A stretch of DNA of 64,000 nt from Patiria pectinifera (GCA_029964075.1 CM057149.1:31324197-31388196); one strand, 5' to 3'. Shown: positions 21,019-33,984, numbered from the stretch's first letter. Numbers and translations are program-made. The notes: generated from the letters alone by a model not told the origin.

Positions 21019-22082
21019 CCACAATCGGCGGGCTTAACTATAAACGGCTGAATTCGTTGAACTGCTGAGTGCAAAAAGAGGCAAATCACAGAAACGTTTT
21101 TAATTGATGTAACTTTTTTTTTACAGATGCACTGCCGGGTTCATCAATTAATTATTAATTAATTAAGGGCGGGGTAGCAAGAAGAAGGGCGTGTAAGTAA
21201 TATCAACCCGATCTGATTTTATTCTTCGATCTTTCTCGGATACTGTAATCATTTCATCAGTGACCATGCAGGTCTATTTAGCAGGAACAATGTATATTTT
21301 TTTTATGAAACGCATTGTATAATAGCTTTAAAAGTGGTTAAAATTGTACAAAATTATGCCAAATTTATATTGCCAAATTTATATTACAGTGTATAATAAT
21401 AAAAACAAAAAGAAAGTATATTCAGATTTGCGAATGAATGCAATAAAATTATTTTGATACTTGAACCTTCGAATTCCGTTTGCCATTCGTCCATTCTCCA
21501 AAAAAAAAGTTTGATTGACAATCATGATTTTAAAATTACGCCATGGATTATTTTTGTTACAATGAGAAACGTGGATTGATAGACTGAGCTTTAGTCTGTT
21601 ATATTAGTTGCATATTTAAAAATTTAAATTAATTTTGGAAGAATTTTTTTGTTTTGTTTCTGAATGCCGTTTAATAAAATAAGGGGACGACGAACAACAA
21701 AAACTACGTTTGTATTCTAAGGAAGCAAAAAGTTATGTGGTGTTAAGCAGGCATTCCGGGGTCCGACTAAGGAACTCGAACTCAATGAGCCCATAATATG
21801 ACTCTTTGGGTCTCGGTTCCAGGCTCACCACACCTCCTTCCCTGTCCATCTATATAACCCAAAGGGCCAAGCACCATAAAAGGGAGGAAACGAGGCGGCA
21901 CCCTATGCCTTGCTGCCGAGACAGCAAAAGAGCCCCGTACATTTACGAAGATTACACTAAGGACTTCGCGGACAATCCCAATAGTTGAACTAAGCGACTG
22001 AGCTAAGTTTTGTTGGTATTTGACTGCGAGAAACTTAACATCTTTAAGCAAATGACTGAGCGCGTGTGTTGAAAACCAAACA
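21019..22082. other. AT-rich spacer, no gene seen
   Basis: AT-rich sequence with poly-T runs and TTAATTAATTAA near 21148-21163. The 21782-22051 part is more balanced and has overlapping open frames on both strands without splice borders or recognisable protein. No gene is called. Confidence 0.45.
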
Positions 22083-22180
22083 TTACACTAAGGGGATTCG
22101 AACCCGGACCCCGGTATCTGTGGCCAACGAATTCTTTTTCAAACCGATGTGTCTCTCAGGTTGAGACACTGGAGTTTTTT
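22083..22180 (-). mobile_element. tRNA-derived SINE fragment or tRNA-like pseudogene
   Basis: On the minus strand the box GGTTCGAATCC (complement of GGATTCGAACC at 22096-22106) is a perfect RNA polymerase III B box, within GGGTCCGGGTTCGAATCCCC. The upstream half does not fold as a cloverleaf, so this is a degenerate tRNA-like head rather than a functional tRNA. Confidence 0.5.
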
Positions 22181-23471
22181 GAGCTCCATCTGCTGGCTGA
22201 ATGGAAGAAGTGGAAACTATGTTTTCAGGAACAATGAGCCCCACGTAATAATTAATAATGTATGAAAATCGCATACAGTCCCTTGTTCACCGTGCGCTCA
22301 TGCAACCGGTGTGTCGTTATGCAACAATCAACACTACAACAAAGGATGGCAGGCGCGCAGATGTACTCTCTAGATTCAAGATTCCGGTTTCGTTTCATTA
22401 GTCACGTAAAAAAAATACATGCGATATGAACTCCTATGTGCAGTAAAAAGTTACATAGGCCTATAGTATCCATACAAATATACATTTAAACAGTAAACAT
22501 AAGAGACCTAAAAGAATTGAAATTAAATAAAACAAACAATATATATAAAGCAACAAACAAAAACGAACATACACGCCTACACTGAAAAAATTGCCTGGGT
22601 TAATTTTACCCAAGAAAGGGTGAGAACTGCAACCACCCAAAATGGGGTTGTTCTATAACCAATTGTATAGAAATTTCTGTTAAATTCAACTAAAAATTGT
22701 GGTCATACCGAGATTGGCGATCAGACCATAGAGGGCGGCAGATACGAATGTCAAACGGAAAATGTTCCCCTGCGTCCACCAACTCATCAAAGCAGAAGGT
22801 CCAAATGTAGGTGGAAGTAAAAGTAACAATTTCTGAGCATGGGAGAAAGTGTCTCGTCTGCAATTCCTTTTTTTTCTGCAACCAGGTGTAGTCAATGACC
22901 ATAATGCGAATGCGGTCTTAATTTTCCTTTAAAGAAATATCCTCCAGATCCATGAATCAGAAGAAAAAAAAATTAAATATATTTCAACGTAGTAGAAAAT
23001 CCGCTTCAAGGGGGGGGGGGGAAGGAAAAACTCACAGGAAATCTTACTACTACTTATAAGTTATTTCAAATCACACGCAACTAGCTGTGTATGTGAGTGG
23101 TTCAAGTATTTCAACCAAAGAGAAGGGGCGGGGAAATCTGTGCATGTTCCCACGCGTCCTGGAGGGGCCCACTACCTGAACAATTCAAAAATACACATGT
23201 ATTGCTTTTGCTGTTGGGGGGCCAATTGCTCGCCAATGGGGCCCCCTTCCCCAACCCCCCCCCCCCCCCCCTTGAAGACGGGCCTGAACGCACCATTCAA
23301 GGTTATTGCGCGTGGTGAGATATAAGATCGGAATTTCTTGGGTTTAGCGCCAACGTCCCTGAGACTGGAATTACTTCATCTTGTTGATTGAGCCCTCTGC
23401 CTCCCGCGACAGTTTGTGGGATAAAATGCAAATCTGGTTCATAAACAAAACGAGGTGGGACGCTCGCAATC
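22181..23471. other. Intergenic stretch with homopolymer runs
   Basis: No gene is supported. It holds a G run at 23010-23021 and a C run at 23256-23270. At 22877-22915 there is a relative of the motif at 9369-9407. Confidence 0.45.
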
Positions 23472-23609
23472 ATAAAGTTTATTGAGGGCGCTATTCAAGC
23501 TCAACGTTAAACTTTCGCACTGTGCAGACGTACATGTACGTCCGTACCGTGCAGACAGTACATACGCAAAAGTTTAACGGTGAACTTGAATAGCGCCCTC
23601 GATAAACAT
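23472..23609. mobile_element. Short TIR element (copy a)
   Basis: AAAGTTTATTGAGGGCGCTA followed by TTCAAGCTCAACGTTAAACT at the left is mirrored by AGTTTAACGGTGAACTTGAA, TAGCGCCCTCGATAAAC on the right, giving TIRs of about 40 bp around an 80-bp interior. Non-coding. It abuts a second element with the same ends. Confidence 0.75.
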
Positions 23610-24172
23610 AAAGTTTATTGAGGGCGCTATTCAAGCTCACCGTTAAATTTTCGCCATTTGCACTGTGCAGACGTACATCCATTGCACCAAATACGCGCTC
23701 ATAGAAAACAACACAAAATCGGACAGAGACAGCGCCACCTGGTGACGCTCAGGAGCAAGGTGGCGATGTTTTTTTTCGCTGGAAATTAAAGATTGTGATC
23801 CCTTGAGCATTTTTCTTCTCGATTTTATTAGTGGTTACCGGGTCAATCTTTTTTTATATTCCCCGTAAAAAGGTTGTTAATCCCTGGGCCCAGGTATAAA
23901 TGTACCCCCCCGTCTCTATGCGAAATAGACCCACAAGTCCGGGTTTTTTTCCGAATAAAATCGCCCTAGTTGAAAGCAACAAATACTTGATTAAAATAAA
24001 TATTTCTACAATCTATCCCAACTATAAGCCGCAAGGTCCTCTTATTCAAAAGTAACTGTGGGGTCACAAAAATATTCATGAGCTCGTGCGCACTAATTGT
24101 AAGGTTTATGCCTTGGCACCCATACGCAAAAGTTTAACGGTGAGCTTGAATAGCGCCCTCAATAAACTTTCG
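23606..24172. mobile_element. TIR element of the same family (about 565 bp, copy b)
   Basis: The left end AAAGTTTATTGAGGGCGCTA continuing TTCAAGCTCACCGTTAAA is matched by the inverted right end at 24124-24172 (AAGTTTAACGGTGAGCTTGA, ATAGCGCCCTCAATAAACTTT), about 45 bp with few mismatches. The interior has no transposase frame. The right end lies less than 400 bp upstream of the likely 5' UTR exon of gene B, so the element sits in or next to its promoter. Confidence 0.8.
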
Positions 24173-24552
24173 CACCGGCAGAGCGGCCGTGAACTTTTCA
24201 TTGGTTCCCTGCCCTGGCTTATTGAAATGCGTGTGCCAAACGGAGCAACTCGGTCATTAATATTACGCAGCATTAGTCGCTGGTGTCACTCAACGTCCGT
24301 GTACGTAAAGTTTTGGGACTGGACCAAGAACAACATAAACACGTTCATCATCGGCATTGTCGGGAGAGTTTATTACGAATTTTCAGCCCACGAAACTCTT
24401 TGCTAGTGACTCATCATTGTGTTCTGCCATGTGTGTAAAATGACAGCTCCCTCAAGGTTTTACTCGGGACATCGTGTCTCTCGGTGACTGGCGGACTGGA
24501 CTGGAAGTTAGCAGTATGAAGCAACTCCGCTGCTAAATTTTCCCGGGAAAAA
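24173..24552 (+). promoter_or_regulatory. Possible gene B promoter and 5' UTR exon
   Basis: GC-richer unique sequence with an inverted CCAAT box (CATTGGTT at about 24199) leads to a segment ending in CGGGAAAAA with the donor GTAAGT right after 24552. The segment contains a six-codon upstream ORF (ATG 24516 to TAA 24536). The next acceptor is at 25905 and precedes an ATG, so this fits a non-coding first exon of the CTTNBP2NL-like gene. The transcription start is not determined and no TATA box is obvious. Confidence 0.4.
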
Positions 24553-25266
24553 GTAAGTGCGGACAACAATACAACATTTTCTGTGTACATAAATCACAAT
24601 TTCTTATTTGCAATTGCATTGGCATGATTACGTCTCAACCGTGTCAACGTTTTTGCACGATCGTGACCGAGTCCAAACTATGGATTCGCCAGCTGTGACA
24701 TCGTTTTTAATTGTCAGATAATTGTTCAATTTATGTTTGTGACACTTTCCTTGAAAGTTGAAGTAAGTGGACAAGTACCGGTATTTGTGATCAAAATAAT
24801 TTATGTTTCATGTGTTTGTGACACTTTCCTTGTATTGTGAACAATAGGCCTGACTACATGCTTGAAAATGTTAACAGAAATGCATTGGCAGCATCACAGT
24901 AACATTAGTCATTGTACTGTCATTCTCTGATGATGTCATTTCATTTTCTAATTGTGTGTCACGTTTCAACAACAATTTTGTTCAGACAAATTTTAAATGG
25001 TTGCCATTTATTATTTTGGATTGTTTTGAAAGACTTCTTGCGATTTAGCGACGGTAGGCCTATGTTATTGACAATATTCCGCTACTTTAACAGCGACGAT
25101 CAGACTAGATGAAAACGTTAGGCCACACATCTCATGTTGTTTGATTTGAAATAAGCAATTGCCAGATGAACATGTAACTTTGTAAGCAAATTTGTTGCAC
25201 TGAAAATGATTCCCCCCCCCCCTATGTGCTGCAGTCCAGACCACTATATTGGGACCACCAAAAAGA

Positions 25267-25431
25267 GGGGCCATCACAACTATATTTGGGACCATCACAA
25301 GTTTTGTTTGGACCATCACAACTATAGTTTGTACCGCCACACCTATAGCAAGGACCGTCACAACTATAGTTTGGACCATCACAACTGTAGTTGGGACAGT
25401 CACAACTATAGTTCCGATTGTCACAACTATT
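25267..25431. repeat. 21-bp minisatellite, about eight units
   Basis: Units close to GGACCATCACAACTATAGTTT are repeated in tandem with substitutions (GTACCGCCACACC, GGACCGTCACAACT, GGACAGTCACAACT). Because 21 is a multiple of 3, several frames on both strands stay open. Their Thr/Val- or His/Asn-rich translations are artefacts. It lies in the likely first intron of gene B, about 475 bp before its first coding exon. Confidence 0.85.
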
Positions 25432-25905
25432 GGCTCTGTGCACCAACAAAAGAGGGCACATGTTTACCACTTCTGAGAGCCCCAAGGACAGGACACACAG
25501 GGTGTGCATTACAGTGCATACTGGACTCCACTGGTTCGCGCACGAAGTATGCCTGACTTCCTGAATGTGCCAATTGGCCGCAGCGTCTTCACGTGAGTGT
25601 CAGGCGTCTGGGTGCAAATTGTTTGAATTTAACTTGCGATGGTCTCCCAGACTAGTCCCTACCCCCAATAACTTTGGATCATTTGAAATACGCAGTTGAT
25701 GGACTGAGAACCAGTCTAGGTCTCCCCCAACTCTCCTTTACTGGCCGTTGAAGAAGTACTTGTGCATGGCGCCTATAGTTGGGACAAATTCTTTAGTGGC
25801 ACAAAACAGTCAAATGCCTTTCTCAAGACACTATGCAAAAACCTTGAAAGCCATTCTAAAGATAGATTTTCTTTAAAAAATTGCCTCCTGTTTGTTTCCC
25901 ACCAG

Positions 25906-26101
25906 GTGATGAATCAATTAACGTCGCAGGGAGCTACCCAACAGTGGATGATTTAGACTGCCCTGAGTTTGAACCATGTCCGGAGCGGTAGGTTTGCTGG
26001 CTGAGATTACCGTGGACCAGTTTGGCAGCTGCGGCTTATCCAACCCAACGTCAACTGTGACCCCATCAACAACCTCTGGTATCAGCACGGACTCCACCCA
26101 G
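25906..26101 (+). CDS. CTTNBP2NL: Gene B likely first coding exon (ATG at 25976)
   Basis: Acceptor CCTGTTTGTTTCCCACCAG and donor CAG/GTAGGA bound this exon. An in-frame TGA lies two codons before the ATG at 25976 (ACCATGT), so translation would begin there. The exon encodes 42 residues (MSGAVGLLAEITVDQFGSCG, then a Ser/Thr-rich tail) and ends in phase 0, the phase required by the CortBP2 exon at 40978. No other phase-compatible ATG exon was seen in the 15 kb between. In vertebrates CTTNBP2 has a poorly conserved N-terminal extension before the conserved motif, whereas CTTNBP2NL starts almost at it. The link is therefore inferred from borders and phase, not homology. If wrong, translation starts at 40996. 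Confidence 0.5.
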
Positions 26102-27644
26102 GTAGGATATTGAAGTGGGGCTTGAAATTGAAAACAACAACAGCTTTCCATCCCCCCCCCCTCCCAACATGTCACCAATAATTCTTTACATCACATCTTA
26201 GAAGTCAGATTTTATCACCAGTTTCAGAATTGCGTTGCCAGCGTTGTGCCAAACCAGATTATTCCAAAGACTTGACATTGTTCGCATGACAAATTACGTG
26301 TTTGCCACAGGTAGGAGCGACAGTGTCTTAAGATTAGGAAGATCCCTGACCTTAAGACTGTGTCCTAACATCCGGTGGGGTCCTCCCAATGCCCTTCATT
26401 ACCCCACCCAAAATCTGATATTGTTATAAATGTTGTATTTTGGGTTTTAGGATCCTAGGTAAGGGTGGAGATTTTTGTTCTCTTAACAGTTCCACTTTTT
26501 AAAATACCACTCCCGTACAAGTTTACAGGAAGTACTGGTACATGTAACAGTGCTTTGGGGCTTTGGATTTGTTACCCTCACATAGGGGTGTGCATTTACA
26601 GATAGTACAGGAACCGGAAACCCGATTGAAAAAAAATACGGGTACCCGGGTACCTGTTAAAGAAACCCAACACCAAACATGCCAAAATTCAAATCTCGGA
26701 AGTTGCTGTTGAGATTGTTTACAAAAGTCCGCACGATAATACTACCGCATCGACGCATCAAAACAGCAAGATACAAGTGTGAACAGGGAGCTTTAAACTG
26801 CAGCTTTTGCGAGCGTCATACATGTAAATGTGAAATATGTTTTGTTTTCCCATGTAGCCTGGGTTTCAAATGACATCTAAACCCTTTCCTTTTCATTGTC
26901 TGAGAAGTAACTAAGTAATTTGTACAGTTGGTAATGGGTACCCGATCCCATAATCTAGAATGGTTCCTGAGTCCTGACATTAACGGTCTGGTACTTTTTG
27001 CACAGCCCTACCCTCACAGCAGCAAAACAATTAATTAGTGAACCATAAAACTTGTAAATTGACCACGTTTCTGTCAAGCCTGCATTAAATGTTCTGGTTT
27101 TAACAGTACTACACATTTTAAGCAACTGTACCTATGCAGTTTTTTTGCCAAGAACTTGGTTAATTTTCATAGCCAGATGATTTGGTAAGTGCTTTTCAAC
27201 AGTTTTTCAGAAAAGTATTCCAAAAATGAATAGAAACATTTAATTATTATGATAAATTAAGAATGTTAACGAACTGATAAATTAATAAAATAGCCTGGTC
27301 TTGTCATCACAGAAGAGTGGGTGGTATCATTTACCAGGGGTGGGGGGGGAATTCTTTCATTTCCTCTAGAGGGAGAATCTCCTTTTTCCTCTCCCCTTCA
27401 AGGTCTGTCTGTAAGGGCTGAAATAGTAGGCCTACATAAGCCAGAGGTTTCCCTTATTGGAACACTCAATTCCTGGCCCCAGCCGGTGTCTAATCAGACG
27501 GCCTCCGTTCCTCTCATCTCATCTACTCTGGCCTTGGCTGTCTCAAATCACCCTATAGCCCATTATATCGCAAGAGCTCCGTCCATAACTCCAGATGTCT
27601 GCAGTATCATGTTTGGATTTAAAGAGATGGGACCGTCGCTGAAA

Positions 27645-27829
27645 ATCTGGCCCAGAAGTGAGACAAAAATTGGCCTTGTGGGCAAGCCTATTGAGACCAA
27701 TCTTGTGGTGACTGTTTGTTGGGGAAAAAAATTGTGTTAATATGTAGTTGTTTAGTTTTAATCTGGCCTAGAAATGGAAAAAAAGTGGCCTTGCGCGTAA
27801 GCCTGCCGAGACGGATCTTGTGGTGACTG
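27645..27829. repeat. Two-copy duplication, 116-bp period
   Basis: ATCTGGCCCAGAAGTGAGAC through CTTGTGGTGACTG (27645-27714) is repeated with substitutions as ATCTGGCCTAGAAATGGAAA through CTTGTGGTGACTG (27761-27829). Intronic. The 139-codon open frame crossing the first copy has no splice support. Confidence 0.7.
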
Positions 27830-30244
27830 GTTTGATGAGACAAATTAAATTAATACATTTATGATCAGTTTTCATTATTTGATTGTGTTGGTATTGTAGT
27901 GGTCATGCCTGAAATTCATACTGTCAATTTTAATAAACATGTATGTGTACAAATGTAAATCAAAATTGCATCCTAATAGTATGAAATGGGAAATAGACAC
28001 ATTGCAAATTAGAATTATCAGTATTTGTTGTTATTATGAATTGTTTTTCCCAAATTTAAACCTCGCAGCTGAAAAGCTGAATTGCGTGTGAAATACGTCT
28101 TTATCAGGTTAAATAAAAATGTACAAAAACCTCATAAAATGGATTAGAATGTAACAAGAAACAAACATAATAATAAAATCAACGCAATATTCAAAAAGTT
28201 GAAGACAAGGCCAGAGAAAATATCCACATGTTTGGTGTTAACAGTAACTTCTTGAGGGCTGGTATTGGCAAAGGATGGGAACCATAACCCAGTTAGCAGT
28301 CGGCCCATGCATTGTTTCCCTAGGCAAGTTGAAATTGGTCCAAAAACTTGTAAACATTCTGTCTGGGGACGGTTGGTAAACAATCTGCTCTCACTGCAGG
28401 AAGTGCCTGCACATGTACATGTGGGCTGGCATTGTGTTCAGGCATTGTTAATGGAACAATAAATTACATGTACGTGTACATGTAACCCTTGTGAGTACTA
28501 ACAAAGTGCATGACATCAACTACGTGTGATTTCTCAAATCTCTCGCTTCCTTGTTTCAGATTTGTCTGAATTGGTGTCATTTTCACACACTCTCAAAACA
28601 TGCACTGACTATTTGTGCACTTGACAATATGGGATCTGATCTCACAGGTAGCCAGTCATTGTACCCAGGTCCATGATTGTTAACAGGAATGTTTTCCGTA
28701 GGTGTACCGGATTGTTGTTGAGTTGCTTCCATTGTGTTCCCATTTTCCGGTCAGCTGCCCGGCACAATTGCGCGGAAGGTTTTTAAGTCGCTGCGTAACG
28801 ACCTGATATTGTTACAATCCAGTATTCTCACTTACGGTTTGGCAGTGATTTAGCAGTAGAATTTGGACTAAGCAACTCTGGCTATTGCACTTTTAACCGC
28901 AAATTACATTTTTTTTATGCATACATGTATGTACACCTTTTGTGACCCAAACCACAAAAACAAATTGGAAGTTGCCAACATGGTTCTCCCTCACTCAGCT
29001 TCAGGCAGGCCTTTCATAACGATGGCTTAATTGATAGACCAGCCCAAGAATTTGACCGGGCTGAATTCGCAGTCTACAGAAAAACAAAAATTAATCTTTT
29101 AAAGTCCAGATGACTAGGGTCATGGTATTCTGTAAAGAATTTGGCAGTCAAGTCGATCGAAGCATTAATTTCCAAGTCCAGAATTGTTTTTGTCATCCAG
29201 TGCCATGTGATTTTCATCGTAGCCCCTATCCGGACAATAACAGGATATGGCAAATCAGATTTAGTATCTATAGCTGTGGTGGATGCTGTTGCTAATAATG
29301 GCCTTTGTTTCAACTTCGAACTTTTCCAGAAAATGTAAACCAATAACAGTACAGAGTACATTATATTTGTACACATAAGCTACACAAATTATACATGTAG
29401 TTTTCACATGTACAGTACATGTACAAACCGTGGAGGAATGTTTAGTTGAAATTAATGGGCAACAGCAGAAATTCTTTGAAATAAAAAGCTGTTGACCGCG
29501 TGTGACATTTTTATCAGCAAGCATTCCCAGGGATACTGATCTCCAGATCTCGACATCATATGAAACCAAAAAAATAAGGACTCTCAACAACCGCCGTGGG
29601 CGAAATGTGTAAGTGAACACCATTTTGGATTGGCAAACCTCGGCGCATGGATACCGGGCAAGGTTTCTAGCCGGTACCCTGCTGCCAGCAGGATAGTGTT
29701 ATCCTATCTGGTAATAATACTGGTAACCAGTTGTAGGCCTTGGCCTGCCCTATAGATATACACGTAAGTGATAGAGTTATTGAACAACCTAGAATTCTCT
29801 GTGCAGCAAGGATGGACTTACATCTTGGTGCTTCAAGCTAAAATTTGAGACCGTTTTCACAAAGACTTCAAATGCTATATTTACATTGAAACAGCACTTG
29901 CCCGACCATCAAGTGCCCCTGTATACGTTGTCGTCATGATAGTGTTTCACACGTATTCTGTTTGCCAGACCATTAAAACATTCCGTTGCTGTTGTGGGCC
30001 ATGTTACTGGTACATACATTGTACATGATGTATAATGTGTCATCTATCTGTTGGCAGTAGGCTGTCTACACGCACTATGTGAATACATTAATTTTAACAC
30101 ATGTGCACACAATTTTGTAGGTCTTGAAAATAAACATCGCCTATTAAAATCAGACAGCAGAATGTCCCATCTGCGGTCATAAGATTTTGAAACATGTACA
30201 AAAACACGGCAGGTATGTCTGCAAAGGTCAGCCTGTAGCGCTTA

Positions 30245-30716
30245 AGCCAGTAAAAAAAATTGATCAGTTTCTTGTCACCACCCGCTGTCTTTTTTCGCGG
30301 CCGCCTCCTTTTTAAAATTTTGTTGTTGTTGAAAATCAAACCTTTGCAATATTTTGGTTTTTATGTTTTTCCAGCGTAATTTTGTAGCTACATTGTGTTT
30401 AAATGCAAGTTTAAAGTCTGTTAGAAATTGTTTTGGCTCATTTGGACACAAAAGTATCGGAAAAAGAGTTAAGGATATGGAAAAATCCATCTTAATGATA
30501 ATAATAATAATAATGATGAACATTTATATAGTGCCAAAATCCGCCTAAAAATACGCTCAAGGCGCTTTACAAGTTGAAAAAATAAACCATTATCTTGGAA
30601 AATCTGCCATCTTGGAAAATCCGCCATCTTAAAAAAAGAAAAAAGAAAGCAAAAAGGCCGCCTCCTTTTAAAAAAAAAAAGCCCGGACGAGAAACTCGTA
30701 TTTTTTTTACTTGGCC
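30245..30716. mobile_element. PIF/Harbinger-like MITE with nested SINE tail
   Basis: The left end (AGCCAGTAAAAAAAATTGAT then CAGTTTCTTGTC) and right end (GACGAGAAACTCGTATTTTT, TTTACTTGGCC) are inverted copies, with TTA directly outside both (30242-30244, 30717-30719). It is the same family as 34714-35036. The interior carries an (ATA)n run and a fragment resembling a SINE 3' tail (TTTATATAGTGCC followed by GCTCAAGGCGCTTTACAAG at about 30521-30575), apparently inserted into the MITE. Confidence 0.75.
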
Positions 30717-31107
30717 TTAACTTGACACACACACACACACACTTACCAGTGCCCAGCCTTCAGTAGAGTAGTCATCGCAGACAGAGTCAAACACAAATGC
30801 CACAGGCACTTGGGACATTCTCAAGAGAAGGGAGTTTCCTTGAAATTCCACTGGAATTGTCAGCCCACTACATGTATAATTTGTTTGGGACCATGAATTT
30901 GTACCACAAACATAAACATGCGGCAGTTTATACTTCTCCTATACTTTGTGGTACAGTGTACCAGTCTGCAAGCATTGAAGTGGATGACCCTTGTGTATGC
31001 ATGCATGCATGCAAGGGATTGGAGGTACATACCGGTACATACATACAGTATGCAAAAACTAGGGAGGGAAGAGATCAAGCTTATAGGCCTATTATAATGT
31101 TCACCAA

Positions 31108-31348
31108 CTCTAATCCTAATCCTAATCCATATCCTCAATCTCATCCTCATCCTTATCCTCAACCTCATCCTCATCCTTATCCTCAACCTCATCCTCATCC
31201 TTATCCTCAACCTCATCCTCATCCTTATCCTCAACCTCATCCTCATCCTTATCCTCAACCTCATCCTCATCCTCATCCTTATCCTCAACCTCATCCTAAT
31301 CCATATCCTCAACCTCAACCTCATCCTCATCCTTATCCTCATCCTCGT
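31108..31348. repeat. Minisatellite, about 24-bp unit
   Basis: Tandem units of CCTCATCCTCATCCTTAT plus CCTCAA, about ten copies with slippage. The unit is a multiple of three, so both strands stay open (Pro/His/Gln/Tyr repeats on plus, Arg/Met/Leu on minus). These are not genes. Intronic in gene B. Confidence 0.9.
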
Positions 31349-33202
31349 AGAAACTTTAAAAGTCATTGGGAGTTTTGTGGAGGATTTTGCAAGATTGGGG
31401 AAGGTGCGAGGTACATTTGTTGTACATGTACGGCCGTGGAGCATCCTGTTCCATGGCACGACCAACAGTGCATCTTTTGATACTTCTTGAAAGTATGAAG
31501 AATAGTCAGGAAAATTCTAAGGAAAAACCACTGGGAGGGTACATACATGTAGCTAGAATTTAACCTTCAAGTAAACAAGCAAGTCCCAGTACTGGGGAAA
31601 TAGGAAAGTTGAAGCAAAAATGCAGTTACATGTAAGCTTGCGAGCAAATGCTCAGCGCTGCACTTTCAAGAATCTAATATGTATCAGTGTAAGCAAACCC
31701 ATACATCTTTCTATAAGATGGATTTTGTGCCGGTGAGATGCAAATTTTTATACTGGGCTTTGCTCAAGGTTCACCGATGCTATAGGCCTAACACATCAAC
31801 AGGCTTGAGTTTTAAGTTGCAAAAAAGTTCCCACTTTTGTAGTGTAGTGTTTTGTGCATTACATATTTCCGTTTAGAGAGAATTTCGTTGTCAAGTTTCT
31901 CAATAGGCTGAGGATTATTATCAAAGGTACTAAAATCTTCATACATTTGAAGTACAGTACATGTACATGAAGGCCTACACATACAGTATGTAAAGATTCC
32001 TGTAGAGCGCACATGGTCCCTAAATGCACTTCAAGTAGCACCCTGGTATATGATGCAGTCCTTGTGACGTCTATAACACTCAGACCCTCTCCTCAGATTG
32101 TCTGCCTCTGATTGCATCTGGAGCCCTAGATCAACTTACATACATGTGTACACGTCCCACCCGGTGCATCAGCTGTTGTCAACATTATTCATCAAGGGGG
32201 AATGTTTGCAAGCCCTGCCAGTAGCGTCGTCTTTTTCTTCGGACCAAGGAAGGCCTGGCATCTTCTGACATTGAAGATGATGGACTGAGATCGTGTGGTG
32301 CGTGTTGGGGATACATGTACGGTCCGAACGTCTTGGGCTGTCAAGTGGGCATGGAATATGGTGGGGTAGGGGGACATCAGGAGTGAGGACAAGAGGGTGA
32401 AAAGGACGTGCGTTGAATCAACACACTCAGCAGTCAAGAGTGCAGCCACCTTTTGAGTCTTGCGTTCCTGATCCTGTGCTTTAATCAGGTTGGACTATGG
32501 AGGTAGGACATTGTGAATGGTTGTAAAGGCTGGGCCATATTCAAATCGTGAATAATCAACTATAATAGCCATTCTTGAATCGTAATAGTATTTTACAAAA
32601 TTTTCAAGCACATTCTGGAATGAATTATGCTGAAAAGAAAAAGTTGTCCATCGCTTTTTAAAAAAAGTATGACAGCAGTTTAAATTGTTCTCCTGATCTA
32701 AGATCCTCCTTCTGGTAACATAAATTATCTAAATTATTTAGATTACCAAGCGAATGGAAATTCAAATATGTAAATTTTGAGTGATTATTCGGGTGAATTC
32801 CGCCCATATGGTTGTTAAGTTGCACTCAGAGCACATCTAGAGCTGTAATGAATTGATGGTCTGGTACGTCACATACTGGGGGTAGCTCACTGTTATTGTT
32901 AATTAAAATTCAATAATGTATTCAACACTTCTTTAAGATCCGAAATGTTTCGAAAGTCTGAATAAGAATATATGAAAAAAAAGTTCAATGAACTGTTATT
33001 CACAAAATTTTACAGAACGCTTTCAAGAGTTGATCATTCTAAAAATTTGGTTTTTAATTTTATGTTTTAATCCTCGGCTGTGCAACCAGTGCAGAAAAAA
33101 GTGGCTTCACATGGATGTGGAGATCAAAAGTATTTATTTTATTTTTTTATATATTTTTTTATCCCTTCTTTCTGCAGCCCTCACCTTGAGTGGCCCATAG
33201 AA

Positions 33203-33500
33203 CCCTAACCCTCCTCAATCCTCTAAAGTCCTCTGGGCAGTTTTGGAGGATTTTGGAGGATTGAGGATGAATGCAACATTAAGTTTGGAGGAGTGTGGAG
33301 GATTGAGGATGAATGCACACAAAAAAATTGGTTGTTTTTGGAGGATTGACGTGTTTGAAGAAAAGAGGATTTTTGGAGGATTGAGGCTGAATGCATTTTG
33401 AGAGGCAGGACTGTTGGAGGATTTTGAAGGATTGAGGCATCGGGTATCCCTCATTTGAACAATTGCGCAAAATTGTGGAAGATTTTGGATGATTCCAAGC
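33203..33500. repeat. Decayed CCCTAACC-ended element with GGAGGATT repeats
   Basis: It starts with CCCTAACCCTCC, like the TTAA/CCCTAACC elements elsewhere in the window, and continues with degenerate repeats of TTGGAGGATTGAGGATGAAT spaced irregularly. No TTAA survives at the left end. It is probably an old relative of the piggyBac-like family (compare 48491 and 53681, which carry the complementary AATCCTCC motif near their left end). Confidence 0.5.
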
Positions 33501-33984
33501 AAAAAGGGCATAGGGTGTTAGAGTTTTAAAGTTAAATAGGGCCATGTGATGGACAACTCTCACAAAAAGACCAGATTGTTCAGTAGAATATATCATGAGG
33601 TCTGATTTAATAAATTGCCATTGTTTCACAAAATAAAATGGCATCTCATGCTGGTGCATTGCACTTTACTTTGGCAGAAAGACTGATCACGAATACCCTT
33701 TCCGAATAAACACAGCGTGACCTTAGCACTTCCTGGTTGATAAAGCTTGACAAAAAACAAACACCTCACCTGTAAGTGGACAAACATTTAATAAGCCATT
33801 AATTATACAAACTGAGTCCCTAATGGGACTTTAATAAGTGAACAAAACAAATTTGCCCTGCCTCGTTCAGTTTTTGAAAAGTCACCGATGTGAAACAGGA
33901 ATTCTTTTGAGAAAAAAACACTGATTATGAATTTTGTGGTACACGTAAGTTTGAAAATTTCAACACCTGCACATCCATTGTGAA

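Noticed and set aside
25206-25556. Overlapping open frames on both strands with Thr/Val or His/Asn repeats
   Set aside because: Produced by the 21-bp minisatellite. They are not conserved-looking and have no exon context.
27321-27740. 139-codon plus-strand frame
   Set aside because: No acceptor or donor in phase with the gene B exons, and it partly overlaps a local two-copy duplication. Not recognised.
30797-31480. Long plus-strand open frame with Pro/His/Gln/Tyr repeats and its minus-strand mirror rich in Arg/Met/Leu
   Set aside because: Openness on both strands comes from a minisatellite with a unit divisible by three. There are no splice borders or domains.
33225-33500. CRISPR-like spaced repeats (GGAGGATTGAGG)
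   Set aside because: Irregular spacing, degenerate units, and a eukaryotic intron context. Better explained as a decayed element or minisatellite.
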